This document shows, piece after piece, positions 25,617 through 33,451 of a stretch of DNA of 50,099 nt (position 1 is the first letter of the stretch; every line of letters starts with the position of its first letter). Below the pieces are notes generated by a model. It had not been told where the DNA came from, searched no databases, and saw only the letters and a program-made list of their open reading frames with translations. Origin of the DNA: Elusimicrobiota bacterium (GTDB lineage: Bacteria; Elusimicrobiota; Endomicrobiia; Endomicrobiales; Endomicrobiaceae); the NCBI GenBank assembly GCA_017528425.1, contig JAFXOV010000012.1, forward strand, positions 1 to 50,099. Reading direction: 5' to 3'. Made by a program: the position numbers and the translations under genes.

Positions 25617-26543
25617 ATGGCTATAAAAATAATTAAAGATAAAACATCAAAAAGGAAAACAACAAAAAAAACTGCCAAGAAAAAATCGAGCAGTAAAAAC
25701 ACCAGATATGTAGAAATGGCTATGCCATATAATACCATAAGTGTGTCGTCGAGATCCGGCAGCAGAAAAAAGAAAACAGGTAAGAAACTGATATTGAAAT
25801 TTCTTATGCTTGTTTTTATTGTTTGTTTATGTTTTTCGTCGGTATATGCATATAACCATTTAAAAACTTATTTATGTTCGCTTGAAAGATTTTTTATTGA
25901 CACTATAGAAATTACAGGTTGTAACAATGTTGCAGAATCGGAAATAAAAAAATTAATTCCGTTCGAAGTCGGTGAAAGTTCTTTTGCCGTAAATTTAGGT
26001 CGTGCGGAAAAAGAGTTAAAAGAGTTTAGTGCCGAAATAAAAGACATTTCCATTTACAGAACAAACTGGGGCAAAAAGATAGTTGTTTCTTTAACCGAAA
26101 GATTGCCGGAAGTATTTATTAACGACGGTGATAAAAAGTTGGGACTCGATTTTGATAACAAACCTTTCAATTTGAGAGGACATATGTTTTCAATGTCTAT
26201 TCCTACTTTGGTATTTAATACCGATGATGAAAGAAAAGAATTGTTAACTTTTTATTACAAAATAAAAAATAAAATGGGAAATCTTGTTTCGCAAATTACC
26301 GAAATTAAATACGGAGAAGTTGAAGATATAGTTCTAACAATAAACGATAAAACTATTTTGTATTGGGGACTTCCTCAAGATAACAAAACGGACGAAAAAA
26401 TAAAAAAGTTAAATAAAATTTTAGAAAAATTATCTTGGAAAACAAACAATGTGGAATATATAGATTTAAGTTTTATAGACGGAAACAAAAATAAAGTTTT
26501 TGTAGGGTATTCGGTTGTTGCCGAAGAGGAAAGCAAGGCATAA
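25617..26543 (+). CDS. ftsQ: cell division protein FtsQ/DivIB
   Basis: 308 residues. A long Lys/Arg/Ser-rich cytoplasmic tail (1-60) leads to one membrane helix (about 61-84), then a POTRA domain (DTIEITGCNNVAESEIKKLIP near 97) and the FtsQ beta domain (ERLPEVFIND, KYGEVEDIVLTIND, YIDLSF). It links FtsB/FtsL to the septal synthase complex on the periplasmic side. Identification rests on topology, the POTRA pattern and position between ddl and ftsA. No clear Shine-Dalgarno precedes it, so translation is probably coupled to ddl. Confidence 0.92.
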   Translation: MAIKIIKDKTSKRKTTKKTAKKKSSSKNTRYVEMAMPYNTISVSSRSGSRKKKTGKKLILKFLMLVFIVCLCFSSVYAYNHLKTYLCSLERFFIDTIEITGCNNVAESEIKKLIPFEVGESSFAVNLGRAEKELKEFSAEIKDISIYRTNWGKKIVVSLTERLPEVFINDGDKKLGLDFDNKPFNLRGHMFSMSIPTLVFNTDDERKELLTFYYKIKNKMGNLVSQITEIKYGEVEDIVLTINDKTILYWGLPQDNKTDEKIKKLNKILEKLSWKTNNVEYIDLSFIDGNKNKVFVGYSVVAEEESKA

Positions 26544-26558
26544 TACAGGAGTAAAAAT

Positions 26559-27794
26559 ATGGAAAAAATAGATGCTCTAATAAGTTTGGATTTGGGTACA
26601 AGTTCTATCCATGGAGTAATTGCAAAAATAAACGAAGAAAATAAAATAGAAATTTTGTCTGCGGATACGTTCGCTTCCGACGGAGTAAAAAGCGGAGTAA
26701 TTTCCGATATCGGCGCTGCGGAATTTACGGTAAAGAAATTTTTATCTAAAGCGGAAGAAGAATTTAATGTTGAAAATATAGATATGTTGTGTGCCGTAAG
26801 AGGAGCATTAATAGAAGTTAACAATGCCAATACAAGAATGAAAATAGACGAAGAAGAAGGCGGTGTTGTTACCGATCAAACTATTGCCGAACTTATGGAA
26901 AGATTGGAAGAAGGACACAAAATTCCCGACACAAAAGAAATAATCGATATAATTCCGCAACAATATAAAATAGACGAGCAGGTTGTTCAAAATCCTATTC
27001 GTATGAGCGGTAAACATTTGGAATTAACGGCTCTTGTTATTTCCGGAACAAAAAGCAATATGTCTAACATTAAACAGGCAACAGGCGGTGATAAATTAAG
27101 ATACGGATACAGTTCTATTTCCGATACTTTAGTTTCTAACGACGATAAAGATTTAGGTTGTATATTGATAGATATCGGAGGAATGACAACCGGTATAGTT
27201 GTTTATTCCGAAGGAAAACTAAAATATTCATTCGAATTAAGTTTCGGCTCTGATTATATCACAAGAGATATCGCCGCAAGACTTAAAATAACAAAAAAAG
27301 AAGCTACGAACATAAAAGAAAAATACGGGTATGTTTTGGAAGATCTCATAACCGAAAACACTGCATTCGAATATTCCGTTCCGGGCAACAAAACACAAAA
27401 ATATACCGTTAGAGATTTGGTGGATATAATAAAACCTCAGGTTGAATTACAATTGGACGAAATAGCAAAAGTATTCAAAAAGAAAGGTATAGTTCCCGGT
27501 GAGTTTGTGGGAGGTTTCATACTTACCGGCGGAGGATCTTTGCTTAGAGGTATGCCGGAAGCTTTTTCAAAATATTTCGAGGCGGTTACTAAATGTGCGA
27601 ATTTTACCGATGACGATTTTGTATGTTTTGACGACAATGTAATAAATTCTCAGGTTTACACCACGGCTCTTGCCGTACTTAAAAATAATACGAAAAATTT
27701 AAGCACATCAAATATATCGGAAAGAAAAACTCGTAAACAGAAAGGTCCCGGATTTGTAAGTACTATGAAATCTTGGTTTAGCAATTTTAAATAA
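26559..27794 (+). CDS. ftsA: cell division protein FtsA
   Basis: 411 residues, actin-like ATPase. It shows DLGTSSIHGVI (phosphate 1), the FtsA-specific 1C region, IDIGGMTTGIVVYSEG (phosphate 2) and GGFILTGGGSLLRGMPE (adenosine motif). The C-terminus ends with basic and aromatic residues (TMKSWFSNFK), consistent with the amphipathic membrane-targeting helix. It tethers FtsZ to the membrane and recruits late division proteins. AGGAG lies 8 nt before the ATG, 15 nt after ftsQ. Confidence 0.96.
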   Translation: MEKIDALISLDLGTSSIHGVIAKINEENKIEILSADTFASDGVKSGVISDIGAAEFTVKKFLSKAEEEFNVENIDMLCAVRGALIEVNNANTRMKIDEEEGGVVTDQTIAELMERLEEGHKIPDTKEIIDIIPQQYKIDEQVVQNPIRMSGKHLELTALVISGTKSNMSNIKQATGGDKLRYGYSSISDTLVSNDDKDLGCILIDIGGMTTGIVVYSEGKLKYSFELSFGSDYITRDIAARLKITKKEATNIKEKYGYVLEDLITENTAFEYSVPGNKTQKYTVRDLVDIIKPQVELQLDEIAKVFKKKGIVPGEFVGGFILTGGGSLLRGMPEAFSKYFEAVTKCANFTDDDFVCFDDNVINSQVYTTALAVLKNNTKNLSTSNISERKTRKQKGPGFVSTMKSWFSNFK

Positions 27795-27815
27795 AATTTT
27801 ATCGGGGTTATAAAT

Positions 27816-28943
27816 ATGGAAAATTTGGAAATAAGATTTCCCAGCGGCAACAGTAATGTAGTAGTCAACAAAACGGCTGATGCAAATATAAAAATTGTCG
27901 GTGTAGGCGGAGCGGGAACAAATGCCGTAACAAGAATGATAACGGCAAATATTACAGGTGTTCAATTATATGCGGTAAATACCGATAACGGAAGTTTAAA
28001 AAAATCCGCTGCGGAAAACAGAATTGCAATAGGAACAGGTTTAGGTGTCGGCGGAGATCCCGTGAAAGGTGAAATGTATGCCGAAGAAGCAATAGACAAA
28101 TTCAAAGATATGTTGCAGGGTGCCGACATGGTATTTATTACAACCGGCATGGGCGGCGGAACGGGAACAGGTGCCGCACCGGTTATTGCAAAAGTATCAA
28201 AAGATTTGGGTATATTAACAATCGGTGTTGTGACAAGACCATTTACTGCGGAAGGTCCGGAAAGAGTATCTAATGCAAATAAAGGAATTGCAAAATTAAG
28301 AGAATATACCGATGCTTTAATAGTTATTCCTAACGACAGAATATTTTCTTCTTTAATAGACGAAAAAACACATTATGAGCAAGGTTTTGCCATGGTGGAT
28401 GATGTTTTAAGAAGAGCAATTGAGTCTATTACCGATACAATAACAAAAACCGGAACAATAAATATAGATTTTGCCGATGTAAAAGGTGTGTTGGCCGATG
28501 CCGATAATGCAATTATCGGGCTTGGTGACGGTAAAAATTTTGAAGAAGCATTCCATAATGCCATTACAAACAAGTTTGTTGAAGGTGAAGATATAGTAAA
28601 TGCAAACAGAATATTGATAAATATTTCTTACTCCAAAGTAAGTGAAATTGCAATAAGCGATGCAAAATTGGCATACGAGTATGTTGCAAAAGAATTCAGA
28701 CACTACAAATCGTTGAAAGTCGGCAACATAGAAAATAATGATCTCGATACAAAAATAAGAGTGGCTATAATAGCTTCGTTTAGAAGCGAAGAAGAAAAAG
28801 CAAAAGCCAATGCCGATTTGTTCGAAGATGCCGAAAACGAAAAACAGCAAGAAGAACAAAAACAACTGGAAACAAAAAAAGAAGATTCGAACGATGTATT
28901 CGGCAGACCGGCCTACGAAACACATAGACCCAGAAAATTATAA
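27816..28943 (+). CDS. ftsZ: cell division GTPase FtsZ
   Basis: 375 residues, tubulin homologue. It has VGVGGAGTNAV (T1), the signature GMGGGTGTGAAPV (about 111), the T6 region NDR and the T7 synergy loop DFADVKGVLADAD. The globular core ends near 318, followed by a Glu/Lys/Gln-rich linker. The C-terminal peptide reads DVFGRPAYETHRPRKL rather than the usual DIPxFLRR-like form, though it keeps a basic end, so FtsA contact may differ. Last core gene of the division operon, 21 nt after ftsA. Confidence 0.97.
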   Translation: MENLEIRFPSGNSNVVVNKTADANIKIVGVGGAGTNAVTRMITANITGVQLYAVNTDNGSLKKSAAENRIAIGTGLGVGGDPVKGEMYAEEAIDKFKDMLQGADMVFITTGMGGGTGTGAAPVIAKVSKDLGILTIGVVTRPFTAEGPERVSNANKGIAKLREYTDALIVIPNDRIFSSLIDEKTHYEQGFAMVDDVLRRAIESITDTITKTGTINIDFADVKGVLADADNAIIGLGDGKNFEEAFHNAITNKFVEGEDIVNANRILINISYSKVSEIAISDAKLAYEYVAKEFRHYKSLKVGNIENNDLDTKIRVAIIASFRSEEEKAKANADLFEDAENEKQQEEQKQLETKKEDSNDVFGRPAYETHRPRKL

Positions 28944-28948
28944 AGGTT

Positions 28949-29614
28949 ATGCAAAAAGATAATATTGTAACTATAGAAAAGAATTTTGAGACTTTTCATT
29001 TAACCACAACAAGATTGTGCGGTAATATGAAAGATACAAATGAAAGGGAATCTTTTTGCAATTCTTTCGGTATAGACGGCACAAAAATAGTTTTTGCAAA
29101 TCAGGTTCACGGAACATCCGTAAAAAAAGTATCAAAACAAGATTGCGGTAAGTTTATGGATTCTTGCGACGGTCTTATAACCGACGATAAAGATATAATG
29201 TTATGCATTTTTACCGCAGACTGTATGCCCGTATTTTTAGCTTCAAGAGATTATTCCGTGGTTGCCATGGTACATGCAGGTTGGCGAGGTCTTGCCGGTG
29301 GTATTATTGAAAGCGCAACGATAAGATTTTTAGAAGATTTCGGTATAAGCACACAAGATATATTCGCATATGTAGGGCCGCACATAGGACAATGTTGTTA
29401 TCAGGTGGGGGATGAACTTAAAAAAGCTTTTAACAGACCTGCAGATGAAGAATATTTTTCTTTAGCAAAGGAAGCACAAAGACAGTTTAAAAAATTAGGT
29501 ATAAAAAAATCATATATAAATTCTCATTGTACCTGTCATGAATATGAAATGTTTTTTTCTTACAGAAGGGAACCTACCGATAAAAGAATGATGTCACTTA
29601 TTAAGTGCAAATAA
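28949..29614 (+). CDS. pgeF: peptidoglycan editing factor PgeF / YfiH laccase-domain protein
   Basis: 221 residues of the YfiH/DUF152 family. It shows NQVHGTSV near 51, DGLITDDKDIMLCIFTADCMPVFL with the Cys metal ligand, MVHAGWRGLAGGI with the His, GPHIGQCCYQV and a closing SYRRE. Members correct misincorporated L-Ser in MurNAc-L-Ser precursors in E. coli, and related proteins cleave purine nucleosides. It lies 5 nt after ftsZ, a frequent position for this family, and closes the operon before a terminator. Confidence 0.92.
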   Translation: MQKDNIVTIEKNFETFHLTTTRLCGNMKDTNERESFCNSFGIDGTKIVFANQVHGTSVKKVSKQDCGKFMDSCDGLITDDKDIMLCIFTADCMPVFLASRDYSVVAMVHAGWRGLAGGIIESATIRFLEDFGISTQDIFAYVGPHIGQCCYQVGDELKKAFNRPADEEYFSLAKEAQRQFKKLGIKKSYINSHCTCHEYEMFFSYRREPTDKRMMSLIKCK

Positions 29615-29638
29615 TGTTAAATAAATCGATATAAACAA

Positions 29639-29672
29639 AAAACTCGGGACAAATTATATCCCGAGTTTTAAT
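29639..29672. terminator. rho-independent terminator, likely bidirectional
   Basis: AAAACTCGGGA (29639-29649) pairs perfectly with TCCCGAGTTTT (29659-29669). It lies between pgeF (+) and the convergent tRNA-Phe (-). Confidence 0.92.
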
Positions 29673-29684
29673 ATTTTTAAAAAG

Positions 29685-29757
29685 TGCTGAGGGGCAGAAT
29701 CGAACTGCCGACACAAGGTTTTTCAGACCTTTGCTCTACCGACTGAGCTACCTCAGC
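29685..29757 (-). tRNA. tRNA-Phe (GAA)
   Basis: On the minus strand: acceptor GCTGAGG with CCTCAGC, discriminator A, anticodon loop CTGAAAA (GAA) and T arm GGCAGTTCGATTCTGCC. Two extra flanking bases on each side also pair (GT/AC), but the U8-A9 position fixes the ends. CCA is not encoded. Confidence 0.95.
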
Positions 29758-29768
29758 ACTTTACTTCT

Positions 29769-30101
29769 TTATTCTTGAATAAGATCATCTTCCGGCTTTT
29801 CTTCAACCGTAACAACTTCTTCCTCTACGGGAGCTTGTTGTTTTTTAAAAGCTTTTGAATATCTTGCTTTACCTTTTTCTACAAATTCCGAAACTTTTGT
29901 TTTACTTTCGGAAACAAATTTTTTACCTTTTTCTCTTAAATCTGTTCCTACTTCGTTTGCATCTTCAACGAAGTCTTCGGTTAATTTTTTCAAATGAGCT
30001 CTTGTTTCTTTTCCCGTTTTGGGAGCATACAACAAAGCTGCTGCTGCACCTATAACTGCACCTAACAAAAAAGCAAAAAGACCACTGTCTCTGTTATCCA
30101 T
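29769..30101 (-). CDS. YtxH-domain small membrane protein
   Basis: 110 residues. The N-terminal glycine/alanine-rich helix (FLLGAVIGAAAALLYAPKTGKETR, broken here for description) followed by a long charged helix is the YtxH/DUF883-like pattern, where the turn YAPKTGKE is typical. The charged part (KKLTEDFVEDANEVGTDLREKGKK) should form a coiled coil, and the acidic tail ends DDLIQE. Function unknown in all members; some are stress-induced. It lies 11 nt after the DUF948-like gene, an arrangement seen in other bacteria, so both probably form one transcript with tRNA-Phe downstream. Confidence 0.85.
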   Translation of the reverse strand: MDNRDSGLFAFLLGAVIGAAAALLYAPKTGKETRAHLKKLTEDFVEDANEVGTDLREKGKKFVSESKTKVSEFVEKGKARYSKAFKKQQAPVEEEVVTVEEKPEDDLIQE

Positions 30102-30112
30102 ATATGCGCCTC

Positions 30113-30382
30113 CTACTTCTTTTTTTTAAAGAGCATAGTCGTTACTGCAGGTACTACTGTTGCAACTATTTTAACCCAAGCTTTCGGAAAAAGACTAGCT
30201 ACTTCCATAACTCCTTCCGAAACTTTATGAACAGAATCTAATTCGACATTAACTTTGTCTATGGTTTCTTCCAGCTTTTTTGTTGTTTTTGCCACTTGAA
30301 TCAAAGTAAGTATAAGATAAATAATCGCAACTATAAGGGCTACTGTCAACAAAACTATACAAACTGTAATTATTTCGTTCAT
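30113..30382 (-). CDS. DUF948-like small membrane protein
   Basis: 89 residues: N-terminal membrane helix (about 4-30), then an amphipathic segment with heptad spacing (TTKKLEETIDKVNVELDSVHKVSEGV) and a second hydrophobic stretch (VKIVATVVPAVTTMLF) ending in four lysines. This agrees with the DUF948 family in size and layout. Function unknown. It is transcribed ahead of the YtxH-like gene; 38 nt separate it from the end of the ABC ATPase gene, so it may belong to the same minus-strand transcript. Confidence 0.75.
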   Translation of the reverse strand: MNEIITVCIVLLTVALIVAIIYLILTLIQVAKTTKKLEETIDKVNVELDSVHKVSEGVMEVASLFPKAWVKIVATVVPAVTTMLFKKKK

Positions 30383-30420
30383 ATCTTTTAGATTTTACCA
30401 AAAAAATATTTTTTTTTCAA

Positions 30421-31524
30421 CTATATAATCGTTTTTCCGGACTCAAGTTCAAACAAATGAATCTTTTTCAAATCGAAAACTAACTCTATAACTTGATTAG
30501 GTTTAGATTTGTTGTTTGAATCTACTTTTGCAACCATTATATTTTTGCCGGTACTGAAATGCAAATATATTTCGCTTCCCAAAGGTTCAACAATATCTAC
30601 CGTTGCGGAAAAACCGCTAACTACCTGATGAGAAATGTTTGCAAAAAGTTTATCGTAAATATCTTCAGGTCTTACACCCATAACAATCTTTTGATTTACG
30701 AAAGGTTCAACTTTATCTTTCATGAAATCGGGAACTTTAACATCAAAAGAACCTTCTTTTAATACTAAACCGTCAGCTTCTTTATATACTTCAACGTTGA
30801 AGAAGTTCATCGGAGGTGTTCCTATGAACCCCGCAACGAACTTATTTGAAGGTTTATCGTAAAGTTCCAACGGACCTGCGATTTGTTGAATTATACCGTC
30901 TTTCATAACACAAATCTTGTCACCCATTGTCATAGCTTCCGTTTGGTCATGGGTAACATATATCATTGTACTCTGTAATCTTTCGTGCAATTTCTTTAAT
31001 TCGGCTCTCATTTGTACTCTTAACTTTGCATCGAGGTTTGAGAGAGGTTCATCGAATAAAAATACTTTCGGTTTTCTAACGATTGCTCTACCTACGGCAA
31101 CTCTCTGTCTTTGTCCGCCGGAAAGTTGTTTAGGCTTTCTGTCCAACAAGTGGGCTATACCCAAAATGTCGGCAGCTTCTTTAACTCTTTTATCTATTTC
31201 TGCTTTATCGTAACCTTTAAGCTTTAAAGCAAAAGCCATATTTTGGTAAACTGTCATGTGAGGATACAAAGCATAGTTCTGGAAAACCATTGCTATATCT
31301 CTGTCTTTCGGAGGAACGTCATTAACTCTTTTGCCGTCTATAAATATATCACCTGCGGTAATATCTTCAAGACCTGCAACCATTCTCAAAGTTGTGGTTT
31401 TACCGCAACCGGAAGGACCTACGAGAATACAAAATTCTTTATCTTTAATTTCCAAGTTAAAATCTTTAACGATTTTAACATCGCCATAACTTTTGTATAC
31501 ATTCTTTAAAATAATCTCGGCCAT
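30421..31524 (-). CDS. ABC transporter ATPase, UgpC/MsmK/MalK type
   Basis: 367 residues from ATG 31524. ATPase domain with Walker A GPSGCGKTT, Q-loop FQNYALYPH, signature LSGGQRQRVAVGRA, Walker B FLFDEPLSNLDAKLR and the H-loop VTHDQTEAMT; a C-terminal OB/TOBE domain from about residue 235 (PMNFFNV, GVRPEDI). It energises carbohydrate importers of the CUT1 class. No permease or binding protein is in the window, so it is probably a shared ATPase serving several importers, as MsmK does. An in-frame ATG 12 nt upstream overlaps the GGAGG site (on the minus strand, 6 nt before ATG 31524), so 31524 is the better start. Confidence 0.93.
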   Translation of the reverse strand: MAEIILKNVYKSYGDVKIVKDFNLEIKDKEFCILVGPSGCGKTTTLRMVAGLEDITAGDIFIDGKRVNDVPPKDRDIAMVFQNYALYPHMTVYQNMAFALKLKGYDKAEIDKRVKEAADILGIAHLLDRKPKQLSGGQRQRVAVGRAIVRKPKVFLFDEPLSNLDAKLRVQMRAELKKLHERLQSTMIYVTHDQTEAMTMGDKICVMKDGIIQQIAGPLELYDKPSNKFVAGFIGTPPMNFFNVEVYKEADGLVLKEGSFDVKVPDFMKDKVEPFVNQKIVMGVRPEDIYDKLFANISHQVVSGFSATVDIVEPLGSEIYLHFSTGKNIMVAKVDSNNKSKPNQVIELVFDLKKIHLFELESGKTII

Positions 31525-31568
31525 TAATTCCTCCAAAACAGCTACAAAAATACAGTTATTGAAATAAA

Positions 31569-31597
31569 ATTATATACTTTTGATAAAAGATAGTCAA
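31569..31597 (-). promoter_or_regulatory. promoter of the UgpC-type ATPase gene
   Basis: On the minus strand TTGACT (31597-31592), exactly 17 nt, then TATAAT (31574-31569). The leader is about 38 nt. It is immediately followed upstream by palindromic element B. Confidence 0.8.
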
Positions 31598-31609
31598 ATA
31601 ACATATTGG

Positions 31610-31727
31610 GTTATGGGGTGAAGGGGTGAACGGATTAAAGGTTTTCAACTTTTTGCTGTGCAAAAAGTTTCTCACCCTTTCACCAACAAATTGTTTACAA
31701 TTTGTGTTCACCTTTTTACCTGTCGTT
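31610..31727. repeat. modular palindromic element, copy B
   Basis: Left arm of period-8 repeats (GGGGTGAAGGGGTGAA, 31615-31632 region), a 10-bp triloop hairpin AACTTTTTGC-tgt-GCAAAAAGTT, a complementary arm piece CTCACCCTTTCACC, a second hairpin ACAAATTG-ttta-CAATTTGT, then TTCACCTTTTTACC. Architecture as in copies A, C, D, E, but the arm sequence is entirely different. It separates two divergent promoters. With the promoters and the trpB2 leader it fills the gene-free stretch 31525-31897. Confidence 0.7.
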
Positions 31728-31732
31728 TTAGT

Positions 31733-31761
31733 TTGACACATTTTCCTATATAATGTAAAAT
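31733..31761 (+). promoter_or_regulatory. promoter of trpB2
   Basis: TTGACA (31733-31738), 17-nt spacer, TAAAAT (31756-31761). An overlapping TATAAT at 31749-31754 lies too close to the -35. This predicts a leader of about 130 nt. Confidence 0.7.
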
Positions 31762-31822
31762 AAAAAGATATGTTTTACGAATATAACAAAATTTATATAC
31801 AAGATTTTTTGTTTCAAAAACA

Positions 31823-31884
31823 TTTTGAGTTTCGATGGTGAAAAATATGCAGTTTTTGTATTTTTAACCGAAAAAAACTCAAAA
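31823..31884 (+). promoter_or_regulatory. structured 5' leader of trpB2
   Basis: TTTTGAGTTT (31823-31832) pairs perfectly with AAACTCAAAA (31875-31884), which directly abuts the GGAG ribosome site (31885-31888). Inside, C33-G70, GGT (31837-31839) with ACC (31867-31869), and AAAAAT (31841-31846) with ATTTTT (31860-31865) extend the stem around a 13-nt loop. No T-box or known riboswitch core is visible. Possible translational control; unproven. Confidence 0.5.
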
Positions 31885-31897
31885 GGAGAATTTTATT

Positions 31898-33274
31898 ATG
31901 TCAAAATTAAATAACAGTAAAAAAATAATGTTAAGTGAAGAAGATATACCTAAACAGTGGTACAATATACAAGCGGATTTGCCTCATCCATTGGAACCTG
32001 CCTTCAATACAAGAACAGGCAAAATTGCAACAAAAGAAGATTTATGCCAAATTTTCCCGGAAGCAATTGTTGAACAGGAAGTAAGCAGAGAAAGGTGGAT
32101 AGATATTCCGGATCAGGTAAGAGATGCTTACAAAATATGGAGACCGTCTCCTCTTGTAAGAGCAACAAATCTTGAAAAATTTTTGGATACACCTGCAAAA
32201 ATATACTTTAAAAATGAAGGTGTAAGTCCTTCCGGAAGCCACAAATCAAATTCCGCAATAGCACAAGCTTATTATAATATGAAAGCGGGAACAAAAAGAA
32301 TAGCAACCGAAACAGGTGCCGGTCAATGGGGTTCTGCTCTTGCTATGGCTTGTAAAATGTTCGGTATAGAATGCGTGGTATATATGGTAAAAGTTTCTTT
32401 CCAACAGAAACCTTACAGAAAATCTTTAATGCAGGTTTACGGAGCAAATGTTTATGCAAGCCCTTCAATGCAAACCGAAGCGGGAAGAAAAGTGTTGGAA
32501 AAAGATCCTGACTGCACAGGTTCTTTAGGTATAGCGATATCCGAAGCAATTGAAGATGTTTTGACACACGAAAATGCAAAATATTCGTTAGGCAGTGTAT
32601 TGAATCATGTTGCAATGCACCAAACTGTTATAGGTTTGGAAGCAAAGAAACAGTTGGAAATGGTAGATGAATATCCTGATATAGTAATTGCTTGCTTGGG
32701 CGGCGGTTCGAATTTTTCCGGTTTGGCATTTCCTTTCATAATGGATAAGATAAACGGAACACACAAAGATTTAAGGGCAATAGCTGCGGAACCTTCGGCA
32801 TGTCCTAAACTTTCCAAAGGTGTATATGCTTACGATTACGGTGATTTGTCAGGTTTTACACCTGCATTTAAAATGTATACATTAGGTCATACATTTATGC
32901 CGAGCGGTATACATGCCGGAGGATTAAGATATCACGGAGCATCACCTTTGGTTTCTGCAATAGTAAAAGAAAAACTTGCAGAATCCGTAGTGGTAAAACA
33001 AAGAGAAGTTTTTGAAGCGGCAGTAACTTTCGCAAGATGCGAAGGAATACTTCCCGCACCGGAATCTTCTCATGCAATAAGAGTAGCAATAAACGAAGCA
33101 TTAAAAGCAAAAGAAGAAGGTAAATCTAAAACTATATTGTTCAATTTGTCAGGTCACGGACATTTTGATTTAACCGCTTACGAACAATACTTGGCAGGAA
33201 AAATTCAAGATTGTAATTATTCCGAAGAAGAAGTCCAGGAAGCATTAAAAGATTTACCGAAAGTAAATATCTAA
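31898..33274 (+). CDS. trpB2: TrpB2-type tryptophan synthase beta chain
   Basis: 458 residues, the long TrpB2 class (about 430-460 aa; TrpB1 about 400). The PLP lysine lies in SGSHKSNSA near residue 115; the phosphate-binding loop GGGSNFSG is near 268; the N-terminal extension ([16 protein letters not shown]) is typical of TrpB2. It condenses indole (or a related acceptor) with L-serine. No trpA or other trp gene is nearby, so it may act as an indole-salvage enzyme or an O-phosphoserine-linked TrpB2; this is inference. AGGAG lies 10 nt before the ATG, at the foot of the leader hairpin. Confidence 0.93.
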   Translation: MSKLNNSKKIMLSEEDIPKQWYNIQADLPHPLEPAFNTRTGKIATKEDLCQIFPEAIVEQEVSRERWIDIPDQVRDAYKIWRPSPLVRATNLEKFLDTPAKIYFKNEGVSPSGSHKSNSAIAQAYYNMKAGTKRIATETGAGQWGSALAMACKMFGIECVVYMVKVSFQQKPYRKSLMQVYGANVYASPSMQTEAGRKVLEKDPDCTGSLGIAISEAIEDVLTHENAKYSLGSVLNHVAMHQTVIGLEAKKQLEMVDEYPDIVIACLGGGSNFSGLAFPFIMDKINGTHKDLRAIAAEPSACPKLSKGVYAYDYGDLSGFTPAFKMYTLGHTFMPSGIHAGGLRYHGASPLVSAIVKEKLAESVVVKQREVFEAAVTFARCEGILPAPESSHAIRVAINEALKAKEEGKSKTILFNLSGHGHFDLTAYEQYLAGKIQDCNYSEEEVQEALKDLPKVNI

Positions 33275-33284
33275 TAAAGAAGAA

Positions 33285-33447
33285 GATTGGAAGATTGGAG
33301 GATTGGAAGATTTGAAGAGAATTTGTATTTTTTTTGCTTTGCAAAAAAATCTGAATATTTAACAAAAATCACTTTGTGATTTTTACAAATTTGCTTCCAT
33401 TCTTCTATTCTTCTAATCTTCTATTCTTCCAAAATATGGAGTATTTG
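33285..33447 (+). repeat. modular palindromic element, copy C, with ribosome-site hairpin
   Basis: Left arm of period-9 repeats (GAAGATTGGAAGATTGGAG...), hairpin TTTTTTTGC-ttt-GCAAAAAAA, hairpin AAAAATCAC-ttt-GTGATTTTT, right arm CTTCTATTCTTCTAATCTTC complementary to the left arm. It ends with AAATAT-gga-GTATTT (33432-33446), placing GGAG (33438-33441) in the loop, 10 nt before the pyruvate kinase ATG. Confidence 0.75.
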
Positions 33448-33451
33448 TATT

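Noticed and set aside
31768-31897. T-box or tryptophan attenuator before trpB2
   Set aside because: No T-box sequence, no specifier hairpin and no leader peptide with Trp codons; only the paired leader reported above.
33285-33440. CRISPR array in the GAAGATTGG repeats
   Set aside because: Units are 8-10 nt quasi-tandem repeats without spacers and form complementary arms; they do not have the length or spacing of CRISPR repeats.
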